A DNA stretch of 39,085 bases. It comes from Oligoflexia bacterium (GTDB lineage Bacteria > Bdellovibrionota_B > Oligoflexia > Oligoflexales > JAGOVF01). A program made the position numbers and the translations under genes. The first letter of the stretch is position 1, and every line of letters starts with the position of its first letter. Under the pieces are notes generated by a model. That model saw only the letters and a program-made list of their open reading frames with translations, made no database searches and was not told the DNA's origin. The stretch covers positions 1 to 39,085 of the forward strand of contig JAUILP010000001.1 in the NCBI GenBank assembly GCA_030432875.1, in the 5' to 3' direction. Positions 9,728 to 18,997 of this stretch are shown here, piece by piece.

Positions 9728-10882
9728 ATGTACTCCCAAAATTTCGCACCTTCTGAAAATACGCCCCTGATTTTTTGGGATGGGTATGGACTACAAAATC
9801 CCTACTCAGGGGTTTTTCATCATGCAAAGCACCTCTGTAATGCCCTAAAAAACATTGAGATAGAACCAAAAATTATCGTAGCGAAACTTCCGGAAAGGAT
9901 TCCGCTGGGCGGCAAAGAAAATATTATTGAAATTGGTACGGGGAGATTTACTCCGCTTACTATGAGCAAATTAATTTGGCCTATTCGGGTCGAAAATTGG
10001 ATTTTAAAAAATAATCATGGCAATAAGACCAGACCCAAAATAATTCATGGTCTAAGTAATTTAAACCTTAATATTGTGGGCTCCGATCAAAAATCCCTTA
10101 AAAAAATTATTACAATTCATGATCTTACGCCACTCATTTGGCCTAACCAGGTTTCCTTTTCCTATTACCTTCAATTCAAATTTGCACTTAATCGGGTTGT
10201 TAACAAGGCAGACTGGGTTATTACAGTTTCTGAATGGACAAAACAGACTATTTCGCACTTTTTTCCTCAGGCGGAAGGCAAAACCTCTGTAATCCCTAAT
10301 GGCTATGATTCTGGTTTCGGCTTGAAAAAAGCAGAAGACGTCTCAGTTAAAGAGAGACCGGATAAGGAGCCACAAATTTTGTTTATTTCCCGTTTTGAAA
10401 AATATAAAAGGTTTTCCCTATTAGTTGAAATTATTAAAAAAATGCAGGATAAATTCCGTTTTATCATAGTTACAGATGAAAAGGGGGAGGCTTTTATTCG
10501 TAGGAATTTAAGCACATTTTCAGGGGTTAGAATAAAGAAAAATTTAGACGAACGTGAAATCGACAAAGCCTATAGTGAGTCAGATGTTCTTCTCGTGACC
10601 AGCCTATCGGAGGGGTTTTGTCTTCCAGCATCACAAGCAGCATCGCTGGGTATGCCAGTCGTATATACTCGCGGTTCCGCAATTGATGAGGTTATCAATC
10701 CTGAAAATTCCATCGGCATCAATAAAACAGAAACGGCAAATAAATGGATTGAGGCCTTAGAGCATATAAAGAACTCCCCAGTTTTAGCGAAAGAAACGGT
10801 AGAATTATTTTTAAATACTAAAACATCTTGGGCCGATGCTGCGAAAAAGGTTAAATTAATTTATAATGAAATATCAGCATAG
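9728..10882 (+). CDS. GT4-family (group 1) glycosyltransferase
   Basis: The 384-residue protein resembles retaining GT-B glycosyltransferases of the RfaB/group 1 type, which transfer a sugar from a nucleotide donor. Visible are an N-terminal segment with SGVFHHAKHL, the IHDLTP motif (about 136-141), VSEWTK, and the donor-site region SEGFCLPASQAASLGMPVV. In the usual E-x7-E pair of that region the second acidic residue is replaced by Gln here, which may alter activity. Substrate is unknown; envelope polysaccharide or glycolipid is likely. A sugar epimerase-like gene follows after about 12 bp, so the two probably form an operon. The 147 bp upstream hold the atp terminator. Confidence 0.85.
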   Translation: MYSQNFAPSENTPLIFWDGYGLQNPYSGVFHHAKHLCNALKNIEIEPKIIVAKLPERIPLGGKENIIEIGTGRFTPLTMSKLIWPIRVENWILKNNHGNKTRPKIIHGLSNLNLNIVGSDQKSLKKIITIHDLTPLIWPNQVSFSYYLQFKFALNRVVNKADWVITVSEWTKQTISHFFPQAEGKTSVIPNGYDSGFGLKKAEDVSVKERPDKEPQILFISRFEKYKRFSLLVEIIKKMQDKFRFIIVTDEKGEAFIRRNLSTFSGVRIKKNLDEREIDKAYSESDVLLVTSLSEGFCLPASQAASLGMPVVYTRGSAIDEVINPENSIGINKTETANKWIEALEHIKNSPVLAKETVELFLNTKTSWADAAKKVKLIYNEISA

Positions 10883-10894
10883 GGGAATTTGACG

Positions 10895-11701
10895 GTGGTT
10901 TTAGGGAGTAGTCGCTCAATATTAATTACGGGAGCTCAGGGCTATATCGGTTCGAGTCTTTGCGAGCGCTTAAAAAAGACGGATGCGATCGTTGTAGAAC
11001 TCAGTCGAAAAGGCATTGGAGCGAGTAGCGCATCAAGTATTGTAGTCAAAGGCGATCTTTTTGAGCCACGGCAATTATTTGAGGATACCCCTAGTTTTGA
11101 CACCATTATTCATCTTGCTTGGCTTAATAATCAAAGCAAAAGTCAGCAGATTAAGGGAAAAGATGGGTCGACACTTAATACCTTTGCGCTAAAAAATCTC
11201 ATTAAACTTGCAGAATCAAAAAACTGCCAGCGCATAATTTTTCTAAGTATGGGAGGGGCATCCTCAAAATCAGGAGATTTTTATCTTCGTGAAAAATACA
11301 ATGCCGAGCATTTGATCATCAACAGTGAAATTCCCATAAAAACAATTATCCAATCTCCTTTTGTTTATAGTGCAGGTCAAGCCAATTATTTTCTGTTAGC
11401 GAGACTATTGCAAATGAGCAAATTCCCTTTTGTTGTGCCGATGCCAGAAAAATGGCCCCACTTTGAATTGATACAAAAAAGTGATCTAATTGAGGCTCTT
11501 TTCGATCAGATTTTTTTAAAAGAAGATGATTTCGGAACGCGAATTATTAAACTACCGCCAACAGATTTAGAAACGCTCGCAAGCCTTAAAACAAAATTGC
11601 CTGAATTTGTTGAGTCGGTTAATAAAAAATGGCAGTTAAAAGGAACATTGGGGGAGATTTTTTTACGCCGAATAAATAATAAGCATTTCATATTTAGATA
11701 A
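10895..11701 (+). CDS. NAD-dependent epimerase/dehydratase-like protein (extended SDR)
   Basis: The protein (268 residues from the chosen start) begins with a Rossmann fold carrying TGAQGYIGSS, the GxxGxxG nucleotide-binding loop at residues 13-19, and has a YLREK segment fitting the YxxxK catalytic pair of SDR enzymes. It is shorter than most sugar-nucleotide epimerases (about 310-330), with a reduced C-terminal substrate domain. A TTG at 10889 is possible, but AGGGGA at 10881-10886 is well spaced for GTG at 10895. Pairing with the preceding glycosyltransferase suggests supply or modification of a sugar for the same glycan; this is inference. Confidence 0.8.
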   Translation: MVLGSSRSILITGAQGYIGSSLCERLKKTDAIVVELSRKGIGASSASSIVVKGDLFEPRQLFEDTPSFDTIIHLAWLNNQSKSQQIKGKDGSTLNTFALKNLIKLAESKNCQRIIFLSMGGASSKSGDFYLREKYNAEHLIINSEIPIKTIIQSPFVYSAGQANYFLLARLLQMSKFPFVVPMPEKWPHFELIQKSDLIEALFDQIFLKEDDFGTRIIKLPPTDLETLASLKTKLPEFVESVNKKWQLKGTLGEIFLRRINNKHFIFR

Positions 11702-11703
11702 AC

Positions 11704-11736
11704 AAAAAACCCGATTAATTGAAAATCGGGTTTTTT
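11704..11736. terminator. Strong bidirectional rho-independent terminator
   Basis: CCCGATT (11710-11716) pairs with AATCGGG (11724-11730), preceded by six A and followed by seven T. It lies between the convergent epimerase gene (plus) and ftsZ (minus) and can serve both strands. Confidence 0.92.
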
Positions 11737-11771
11737 TATCTCGGAAGTTTTAATTATACATGGCGACTTTT

Positions 11772-13484
11772 TTAGTCTAGTTTTAAGTCTTTTATACCCT
11801 GTCGAATAAATGTTGGGATATCAATATCATCATCATTTGACGGGTCGTTCCTCTCGCGAATTCGTTCAGAAATTTTTAGGGCATCATCAATTGTCTGGTT
11901 AATTTCGTCATTCATAAATTCAAAATCAAACGAATTTTCAAGATCTTCTTGACCTCTGGGCTCGGAGTCTTCCAAGTCTTCCCGAGCGCGCATATTCCTC
12001 GAAAAGCGGTCATCATTTTCCGCAACATTTAAATCATCTTCATCATTTAATTCAAGATCATCATGGTTTTTAGCTAAATGAATTTCGATGTTATCAGCTG
12101 GTTTAAATGTGGTGTCATCAGCTTTTTTTATGATATTCGAGCTTAGCGGTACCGGTGACTCAATTTCTTTTTTTTGCTCTCCCTCAATTTTTTTAGGTTG
12201 CTCGATGGCTTCGGAAAACTTTTGTTTACCAATATTATGAGCCTCGGTTAAAGGCACTTTGCTCAGAGCCATATCGTCACCGCTGTGAGCTGTTGCCCCG
12301 CCAGCTTGGTATTCATGTCTTGTGGTATCTGACGCTTTGCTGCTGTTGCCTGACAGATTTTGACTTGGAATTATAGGTGAAATCAATTTATTTGAAACAG
12401 CTCCTTGTCTAGCGCTATTTGCAGCAAGTTTGCCTTTATGTAAGACGATATCGTTTTTGGGAATGATAATACGGTTGTTTTCTCGCCGTCGATCCTGATT
12501 ATTTATGTAGTCTGATTCATCTTTATCAAGAGGAAATCCGGTCGCAATAACCGTTATTCGGATTTGGTCCTCCATAGCATCGTCCATGACAGAGCCAAAA
12601 ATAATATTAGCATCCTCATGGGCAGCATCTTGGATAACTGAGCAGGCCTCACTAACCTCCATAAGCGTCAAAGCGTGGCTCGCCGTGATATTTATCAGAA
12701 TACCAGTCGCGCCTTCAATGTCGATGTCTTCGAGCAAAGGAGAAGATATGGCTTGTTTTGCCGCGAGAACAGCACGATTTTCGCCTGAGGCACTACCAAT
12801 ACCCATCAAGGCGTGACCCATACAGGACATTACGGTCTTTACATCAGCAAAATCAACATTTACAGTTCCAGGAACATTAATAATATCGCTTATACCTTTT
12901 ACAGCATTGACAAGAACATTGTCTGCCATAGCAAAGGCATCAACCATAGAAAGATTAGGAGTTGCGATTTGCAGGAGTCTTTGGTTCGGAATGGTAATAA
13001 GAGTGTCAACACTCTCACGAAGGCGCTCAATACCAAATAAGCCATTTTGTAGTCTTCTTCGACCCTCAAAATCAAAGGGTTTTGTCACTACGGCCACCGT
13101 CAATGCCCCGAGTTCCCGCGCAAGTTGGGCAATTATTGACGCGGCACCGGTTCCTGTTCCGCCGCCCATGCCTGCAGTAATAAATACCATATCACTATCT
13201 TGTAGGGCGTCCATTAGCTGATGGCGATCCTCTAGTGCAGCATCTCTGCCAATATCGGGATCAGCTCCGGCACCCAGACCTTTGGTCAATTCCTTGCCAA
13301 TTTGAATCTTCACTGGTGCAAGGGAAAATCGCAAAGACTGCAAATCTGTATTTGCTGCAATAAACTCAACGCCCTCTAAACCACTTCTTATCATGGTATT
13401 TATGGCATTGCCGCCTCCACCACCGACACCAAGAACTTTGATGCGTGCTCCAGGAGGAATGGGATAATCTAATTGCAAATTCAT
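11772..13484 (-). CDS. ftsZ: Cell division GTPase FtsZ with extended C-terminal linker
   Basis: FtsZ polymerises into the division ring. The GTPase domain (about residues 1-320) is intact: the GVGGGGGNA loop (19-27), the tubulin signature GGGTGTG (107-113) and the T7 loop NVDFAD (209-214). The protein is 570 residues, much longer than the usual 380-400; the extra length is a roughly 230-residue linker rich in Asp, Glu, Asn and Ser. It ends in a recognisable C-terminal peptide with DIPTFIRQG, the FtsA/membrane-tether binding site. It is last in the dcw cluster and has its own consensus promoter (13552-13581). The ATG has only a weak upstream GGGGG ribosome binding site. Confidence 0.97.
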   Translation of the reverse strand: MNLQLDYPIPPGARIKVLGVGGGGGNAINTMIRSGLEGVEFIAANTDLQSLRFSLAPVKIQIGKELTKGLGAGADPDIGRDAALEDRHQLMDALQDSDMVFITAGMGGGTGTGAASIIAQLARELGALTVAVVTKPFDFEGRRRLQNGLFGIERLRESVDTLITIPNQRLLQIATPNLSMVDAFAMADNVLVNAVKGISDIINVPGTVNVDFADVKTVMSCMGHALMGIGSASGENRAVLAAKQAISSPLLEDIDIEGATGILINITASHALTLMEVSEACSVIQDAAHEDANIIFGSVMDDAMEDQIRITVIATGFPLDKDESDYINNQDRRRENNRIIIPKNDIVLHKGKLAANSARQGAVSNKLISPIIPSQNLSGNSSKASDTTRHEYQAGGATAHSGDDMALSKVPLTEAHNIGKQKFSEAIEQPKKIEGEQKKEIESPVPLSSNIIKKADDTTFKPADNIEIHLAKNHDDLELNDEDDLNVAENDDRFSRNMRAREDLEDSEPRGQEDLENSFDFEFMNDEINQTIDDALKISERIRERNDPSNDDDIDIPTFIRQGIKDLKLD

Positions 13485-13551
13485 AACGACCCCCGAATAT
13501 TGTCTGGGTTAAGGTATCCTGCGAACTTGATTTTTCACGTGATTATATAAA

Positions 13552-13581
13552 ATTATATGAATAGGTATGAGAATGTGTCAA
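13552..13581 (-). promoter_or_regulatory. Consensus sigma70-type promoter of ftsZ
   Basis: On the minus strand a perfect -35 TTGACA (13581-13576) and a perfect -10 TATAAT (13557-13552) are separated by 18 bp. Transcription would start near 13545, about 60 bases before ftsZ. Just downstream (about 13531-13542) lies TTTCACGTGA, which shares the core of parS. Confidence 0.75.
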
Positions 13582-13744
13582 TGTATTTAACAAATTATTT
13601 TAAAATTACCGTGATAGTCTGAAAAATACTGATCAGATAAATTTTTTGAAAATAAGTAATATTAACGGTAAAAGCGAGTCGCATTTGAGACATACAAGGG
13701 AAGTTTTTAGTGTTTTTTACTTTTAGAGTCCTTCTTTAATGCGC

Positions 13745-14236
13745 TTATATTTTTTTTACAAAGTGGACATCAATTTTTGGGTTAAAATCAAAAATTCTTA
13801 TAGTAAATATCGAATCCTCGCAGCCTGACAATAAAATTTCTAGGCTGGCGGCTTTATTTTGATTGTCGGAAAAGGTGCATTTTTGATTTACATTTCCGGC
13901 ATATAAATCTACAGACACTTTTTCGTTATGAGCGCAGGATATTTCGCCGATGACAAAATCATCGGGCAGCGGTCCAAAACAATTTGGTAAAAATGTTTCA
14001 CTCCCTAAAGTATTGAGAGATGACTGAGATTTAGAGTTATCTAGGGACAGCTCAATAACACTTTTGGCAGGATCAAATGCTGGCAACGCGCTCGCCCCTT
14101 GCGCCCCCTCGACAGAAATTGACTTGCTCACAAGAGTTGGATAAGGCGGCTGCGCTGGCGATGAGTTGGTTTGGTGTTTACAGTTGCTTAATGTTAGTAC
14201 CAAAAAAGTGCTTAATAAGAGTTTACAGTCAATCAT
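13745..14236 (-). CDS. Unknown lipoprotein-like protein encoded between ftsA and ftsZ
   Basis: I do not recognise a family for this 163-residue protein. Its N-terminus has a hydrophobic signal segment (about residues 4-17) ending LTLSNC, a possible lipobox with Cys19, although Asn before the Cys is unusual. The mature part is Ser/Pro-rich, then beta-like, with four further cysteines (C86, C99, C118 and C134 by eye count) that could form disulfides, which fits an exported protein. AGGAAAAAG upstream supports the ATG. It lies 61 bp after ftsA and 260 bp before ftsZ, on the same strand; co-transcription with ftsA is likely, so a role in division or envelope constriction is possible but only by position. 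Confidence 0.65.
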   Translation of the reverse strand: MIDCKLLLSTFLVLTLSNCKHQTNSSPAQPPYPTLVSKSISVEGAQGASALPAFDPAKSVIELSLDNSKSQSSLNTLGSETFLPNCFGPLPDDFVIGEISCAHNEKVSVDLYAGNVNQKCTFSDNQNKAASLEILLSGCEDSIFTIRIFDFNPKIDVHFVKKI

Positions 14237-14297
14237 AATTTCTTTTTCCTATAACAAGGTTCTAAAGAGCAAAATAAAATGTTTTCGATGAATTTTT

Positions 14298-15530
14298 CTA
14301 ATGAAGTTCCTTAAACCAATTAATAAATTTTGTTAAGAATGTGGCATTATGATTATTTATCATGAGTCGGCCACCAGCAAAGGCTTGATCAAGACTATAT
14401 TTAAGCAAGCCTATAACCGTCGCATTTTTGGGAATGAGTTCCTGTTCTGTAGCGATAATTCTTTCATAAATAGGGGCTTCATTATCATTCGATGCCGATA
14501 ATTGCGGAATTTTTTTGCGACTAGGAAGTTTTAATTTAGCTTCTATATAGTGGTCAAGACCTTTTATTTCAGCGCCACCGCCGGTAAGAACAATACCTGA
14601 ACCAAGGAGTTTAATAAAAGGGCTTATCTCTTTGTGTAAATAAACTAAAAACTCGTTTATGCGCGGCAATAAAAAGCGTTGCAATTCACTTGATGTTATT
14701 TCGCGTTCTTGTCCATTTAGATTTTTTATGGCAATAGATTCTGAGCATTCATTGAGTCCAAAGAACATTTTGCAACGTTCTGCTTCTATGTCAGATAAAT
14801 TGAGGCCGAGTGCGATATCACGGGTGATAAGATTTCCTGCGATATTTACCGTAAAACTACGGATTGGTTTACCATCCACAAATATCATGCCGTCCGTCGT
14901 TCCCCCGCCGATATCGATGAGAACGACCCCATTACTACGGTAACCATCGCCAAGAGTTACTGACGCTGAGGCAAGCGGTTCAGCCACTAGGTGTTCGACT
15001 TCTAAGCTATTTTGATTGCAAATTTTTACGAGATCTCTCAAATAAAACTCATCAGCATCAATTACTAAAGCACTACAAAATAGTGATTCTCCTGTAAATC
15101 CAATGGGGCTTACCGTATTTTGACGGTTATCTACACGAAACTGAAGAGGAATAACATGGAGTATTTCCCTGTTTTCCTCGTAGGCTTCTTCTCTAATTTG
15201 GTCGGTCAATTTCTTAAGTGTTTTTTCAGTAATAGTGCTATGACCAAGGTTTAACGTAGATTTATGAATGAGGCTTCTAAGGTGGCTGCCTGCTACGCCC
15301 AGAGTCACACGATCAATGACAACGCCAAAATGTTGTTGGGCAGCGGAAATCAAAACTTTGATGCGCTCATCAACCTCCTTCAAATCAGAAACCATGCCTT
15401 TGCTCATGCCGCGAGCATTAACGGACACTGTATCTAAGGTATAGGAGGAGTCAGCGCTATTATCTCGAAGCGCTGAAATACAAAATTTTGTTGTACCTAA
15501 ATCGAGTGCAAAATAATCTGTTGCCTTCAA
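14298..15530 (-). CDS. ftsA: Cell division protein FtsA
   Basis: FtsA is the actin-like ATPase that tethers FtsZ to the membrane. The phosphate-1 motif FALDLGTTKFC lies near the N-terminus, the phosphate-2 motif VLIDIGGGTTDG in the middle and the adenosine motif GIVLTGGGAEIKGL later. The last 13 residues (FLTKFINWFKELH) form the expected amphipathic membrane-targeting helix. I place the start at TTG 15530 (410 residues) because AAGGGAA lies 6 bases upstream; an in-frame ATG at 15575 would add 15 residues but has no ribosome binding site. The gene follows ftsQ by 60 bp. Confidence 0.95.
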   Translation of the reverse strand: MKATDYFALDLGTTKFCISALRDNSADSSYTLDTVSVNARGMSKGMVSDLKEVDERIKVLISAAQQHFGVVIDRVTLGVAGSHLRSLIHKSTLNLGHSTITEKTLKKLTDQIREEAYEENREILHVIPLQFRVDNRQNTVSPIGFTGESLFCSALVIDADEFYLRDLVKICNQNSLEVEHLVAEPLASASVTLGDGYRSNGVVLIDIGGGTTDGMIFVDGKPIRSFTVNIAGNLITRDIALGLNLSDIEAERCKMFFGLNECSESIAIKNLNGQEREITSSELQRFLLPRINEFLVYLHKEISPFIKLLGSGIVLTGGGAEIKGLDHYIEAKLKLPSRKKIPQLSASNDNEAPIYERIIATEQELIPKNATVIGLLKYSLDQAFAGGRLMINNHNATFLTKFINWFKELH

Positions 15531-15590
15531 AACCGATTCCCTTATAGTTCGCGCTTTTAAATAACAACGCAGCATGGAATCGCAAAAAAA

Positions 15591-16469
15591 TCATATCTTG
15601 CGTTCTTTAATAAACGCTTTTCCTTCATAGTCGAGTTCTATTCTTTCCGCTTGAACGCCTTTTTTTTCCAAGTTACGCGTAACGGTAGCAAGTCTTAAAA
15701 CGCGACTGGAAAAATCCTTGCTTCCAAGAATCACTTCAGTATTCGTGTCTCTAAGAATAAGACTAAAGCCACGATAGCGATCGACAATAATTTTTTCTGC
15801 GATAATGTTATTGTCTCGCAAAACGACTCTAAGATTCAAGGCTTGGTTCACTAAAACCTGTTCTTTTTCGTCTAAGATTAGACTGCTTTCGTTAAATAAA
15901 CGCCAAGAAGAGTTTCTTTCGTTAAACAAATCAGATATTTGAATTATATCTTCTCCTGAGGCGTCAAAATAGTTTTCACGCGCATCACCAAAAACGACGC
16001 CTGTGGACGATAGGTACCTTTGTTTGTCAGCGGTGACGACAAAGAGCGGTTTATAGGTTTTTAAAAAAATTTCTAAAGTTTTTCTATCAGTGAGTCGGGT
16101 TTGTACAGACTCCAAAAAACCCAGTGCATAAAGTTTTTTTGCGATAGCAGAGAGTTCTTTTTCGCTTCCTGATTCGAGCAATTTTTCAGCTGTTTCCCGA
16201 AGAGTTTTTTTCCATTTCGATGATAAAAAAGGAGCTTCTTTTTCTTTGAGAACAACCGTCCAGGCGGAGTCTATTTTAGAAGGCTTGATAGACGTAAAGA
16301 GTTTTAGTTGAGCAAATTTAGGTGGACCATAAATCTTAAAATAGGCGAATCCGCTTAACAGGGTAATGGCTATAAGCATCCACTTATTGCCGAAAAAAGA
16401 CATAAATCTCTGATAGAATTTAATTTTTTGTCTTTTAAGTATGCTCTTCCTTTTCTTCTTTGTTTTCAC
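15591..16469 (-). CDS. ftsQ: Cell division protein FtsQ
   Basis: This 292-residue protein fits FtsQ/DivIB: a very basic cytoplasmic N-terminus, one membrane helix (about residues 30-47), then a periplasmic POTRA-like region and the FtsQ domain (with LYALGFLESVQTRL and a long beta-rich part). It links early and late divisome proteins. Sequence conservation in this family is low, so the call rests on topology and position between murC and ftsA. GTG at 16469 is preferred because AAGGAGG lies 6 bases upstream; a TTG at 16496 would add 9 residues. The start overlaps the murC 3' end by 35 bp. Confidence 0.88.
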   Translation of the reverse strand: MKTKKKRKSILKRQKIKFYQRFMSFFGNKWMLIAITLLSGFAYFKIYGPPKFAQLKLFTSIKPSKIDSAWTVVLKEKEAPFLSSKWKKTLRETAEKLLESGSEKELSAIAKKLYALGFLESVQTRLTDRKTLEIFLKTYKPLFVVTADKQRYLSSTGVVFGDARENYFDASGEDIIQISDLFNERNSSWRLFNESSLILDEKEQVLVNQALNLRVVLRDNNIIAEKIIVDRYRGFSLILRDTNTEVILGSKDFSSRVLRLATVTRNLEKKGVQAERIELDYEGKAFIKERKI

Positions 16470-17856
16470 CAAGCTCCTCCTTAAGCTCAAAGGCAACTTT
16501 ATTTATATCACCCGCTCCCAAAAAAACCACGACCTGAAAAGGCGTTTGCCAGAGGCGAGAAATTTCTTCCTTGATTTGCCTCAAGTCGGGGAGATAAAGT
16601 GCTTTACCACAATCTATTTCATTCAGCGCCTGCACAAAAATGCTCGGCGATGTTCCACCCAAAGGGGTCTCTCCAGAAGAAAAAATTTCGCTTACCAATA
16701 CTTTATCAGCATTAGTAAAGGCATGCAAAAAACCTTCATATAGCGTTTTAAATCTTGAGTAGCGATGGGGTTGAAAAATAGCCGTAAGTTTACAGTCGGG
16801 AAAAGCGCCTTTTAAACCTTTTAGGGTAGAGGCAATTTTCCCCGGGTTATGGGCATAGTCGTCGATAAGATAACGCTGAAGTTTGCCGTCTCTGATAAGA
16901 AATTGGCAGCGACGCTCAATGCCGGGGAAGGTCTCTAATGCTTTAGCAGAGAGTTTAGGATCTAAGTTTAAGGCATGAGCAACCCCTAAAGCGGCCATGG
17001 TGTTTTTTATATTGTGCTCGCCAAGAAGGGACACCTCACCTTTAACGAGCTCCGAGCCAATCAAAAGTTCATACGAACTTTTACTATGATGGCTAGACCA
17101 ATTAAGCAGTCGAATATCTGCCCCCAGTAAAGAGCCAAACCCTAGACGAGAAGAAAAAAATTCTTCGGCCAAAGTACGAAGAGACTTTTCATCCCAAGAA
17201 ACAATAATGCGCCCATCTTGCCCGTTTGTTTGCGCCATAAACTTTTTGTACGCTGCATTTACGTTATCTTTGTTTAAGTAAAAATCCATATGGTCATCGT
17301 CAATGTTTGTTATAACACTTAGAAAAGGCCGAAAATTTAAAAAGGTCCCGTCAGATTCATCCGCTTCGATAACAAAAAGTTCTTCATCTGACCAACCACT
17401 ACTGCGAGTCGCTCCACATAGACGCGCGCCTAAATAGTATCCGGGGTTTAATCCAAGGGACTTCAGCATATGGTAGACCAAGGCTGTTGTTGTTGACTTA
17501 CCGTGGGTGCCTGAGATGGCAATAATTTTTTTATTCTTGGTGACTTCCCTGAGGAATTCAGATCTATGTAAAACAGGGATGTCTAATTTTTTTGCCGCTA
17601 AAAGTTCTACATTATTTTCAGAAATAGCGCTTGAAATCACGATAAGGTCTGGTTTAGAGCTTAGATTATTTTTATGGTGAGAGCCAAAAAAGGTGAGGCC
17701 GCGTCCCTCAAGCTGGCAGGTTCCCTGTGTTTCAGTTAAATCACTGCCGGTTGTTTTAAAATTAAGATCGAGGGCTAAGTGGGCAAGGCCCATCATCCCA
17801 GAGCCACCAACACCAATAAAATGAATATGACGTGTATTTTTAGGGAATTCGGTCAT
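16435..17856 (-). CDS. murC: UDP-N-acetylmuramate--L-alanine ligase
   Basis: MurC adds the first amino acid to UDP-MurNAc in the cytoplasm. The 473-residue protein has the N-terminal Rossmann motif FIGVGGSGM (13-21), the ATP loop SGTHGKST (115-122), the central-domain segment ESDGTF and the ligase C-terminal domain. Length is normal. The start overlaps the end of ftsW by 17 bp and the end overlaps ftsQ, so translation is tightly coupled. In the usual dcw order murG would stand before it; here ftsW does. Confidence 0.97.
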   Translation of the reverse strand: MTEFPKNTRHIHFIGVGGSGMMGLAHLALDLNFKTTGSDLTETQGTCQLEGRGLTFFGSHHKNNLSSKPDLIVISSAISENNVELLAAKKLDIPVLHRSEFLREVTKNKKIIAISGTHGKSTTTALVYHMLKSLGLNPGYYLGARLCGATRSSGWSDEELFVIEADESDGTFLNFRPFLSVITNIDDDHMDFYLNKDNVNAAYKKFMAQTNGQDGRIIVSWDEKSLRTLAEEFFSSRLGFGSLLGADIRLLNWSSHHSKSSYELLIGSELVKGEVSLLGEHNIKNTMAALGVAHALNLDPKLSAKALETFPGIERRCQFLIRDGKLQRYLIDDYAHNPGKIASTLKGLKGAFPDCKLTAIFQPHRYSRFKTLYEGFLHAFTNADKVLVSEIFSSGETPLGGTSPSIFVQALNEIDCGKALYLPDLRQIKEEISRLWQTPFQVVVFLGAGDINKVAFELKEELGENKEEKEEHT

Positions 17857-18985
17857 AATCCGGCATCTCCTTCGCTAGCTTGATAAGTAGACCCATTGCG
17901 GTCATAAATACCAGAAGCGCAGAAGAGCCGCTAGAGATAAAAGGCAGGGGAAGTCCCTTAGTGGGGACTAAACCCATGGTTACAGCAAAATTTGTAAAGG
18001 ATTGCAGGGCGATAAAGCAGGTGAGACCAAAGGCTAAAAATTTACGGTAATGGGTCGTTTGCTGCTGGGTGACTTTAAAACCCAAATAGATAAGGAACAT
18101 AAAGACGCTGCTAATTAAGATTATTCCAAGAAGCCCAAGCTCTTCTGCGATGACAGAGAGGATAAAGTCAGTATGTGCTTCGGGTAAAAAATACAGTTTT
18201 TGATGCGAATTTCCAAGACCCGAGCCGAGAAGCCCTCCGTTATTAAAGGCAACATAGCTTTGAATTATTTGAAAGCCTCCTTCTTTAAACTGACCCCAGG
18301 GATCAAGAAAACTAAAGACGCGTTTCATGCGGTAAGGCGCAAGGAAGATAGCGCCAGCAAACCCAAGGACTCCCGTTAGAAACCCAAGTGCGATATATTT
18401 TTTTTTCATTCCTGCTGCAAAAAACATCAAAAAAGTAATGCCAAGAATAATAAGCGTCGTACCAAAATCAGGTTGGCGCATGAGACAAATAACAAGAAGG
18501 GAAAGAGCGCCAAATAGGGGTAAAAGGCTTTGTCTAAAATTATTTAAATCAAAAGATTTACTACTGAGGGTTTTTGCAAGAAAAAGAACGGTTGCGAGTT
18601 TTGCGATTTCACTTGGTTGAAATCTAAAGCCACCGAGTTTGAGCCAGCGGGCAGCGCCGCCAACTTTTGCATATAAACCAGGAACAAAAACAAGTAAAAG
18701 CACAAAAAGAGTCAAGACAAAGATAGGACGAGTGCCATTTTCTATCCAGGAGAAAGGCATCCAAAGAATAAACGTAACAATAATAGTTCCAAGAACAATG
18801 GCGAGTGCTTGCTTATTTAAAAAATGAAAGGGTGAATTATAGATCTCCATTCCCTTTAGATAGGACGAGGAATAAACAGCAAGTAGACCAAAGAGTAAAA
18901 GAATCACCATAGAAAGCATGAGCGCTTTATAAATGGCAACTTTGGAAGAAACCTGGGTGTGCAGCACCTTGGAAGATTCCCTCAT
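17840..18985 (-). CDS. ftsW: Septal peptidoglycan polymerase FtsW (SEDS family)
   Basis: A 381-residue polytopic membrane protein with about ten hydrophobic segments. SEDS signatures are visible: KVGGAARWLKLGGFRFQPSE, the FILSVIAEELG segment and the C-terminal PLPFISSGSSALL. SEDS proteins polymerise lipid II; position next to murD/murC and the cognate class B PBP gene ftsI in the same cluster favours FtsW over RodA. It starts 12 bp after murD and overlaps murC. Confidence 0.95.
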   Translation of the reverse strand: MRESSKVLHTQVSSKVAIYKALMLSMVILLLFGLLAVYSSSYLKGMEIYNSPFHFLNKQALAIVLGTIIVTFILWMPFSWIENGTRPIFVLTLFVLLLVFVPGLYAKVGGAARWLKLGGFRFQPSEIAKLATVLFLAKTLSSKSFDLNNFRQSLLPLFGALSLLVICLMRQPDFGTTLIILGITFLMFFAAGMKKKYIALGFLTGVLGFAGAIFLAPYRMKRVFSFLDPWGQFKEGGFQIIQSYVAFNNGGLLGSGLGNSHQKLYFLPEAHTDFILSVIAEELGLLGIILISSVFMFLIYLGFKVTQQQTTHYRKFLAFGLTCFIALQSFTNFAVTMGLVPTKGLPLPFISSGSSALLVFMTAMGLLIKLAKEMPDYDRIP

Positions 18986-18997
18986 TTTTGAGGGCCT

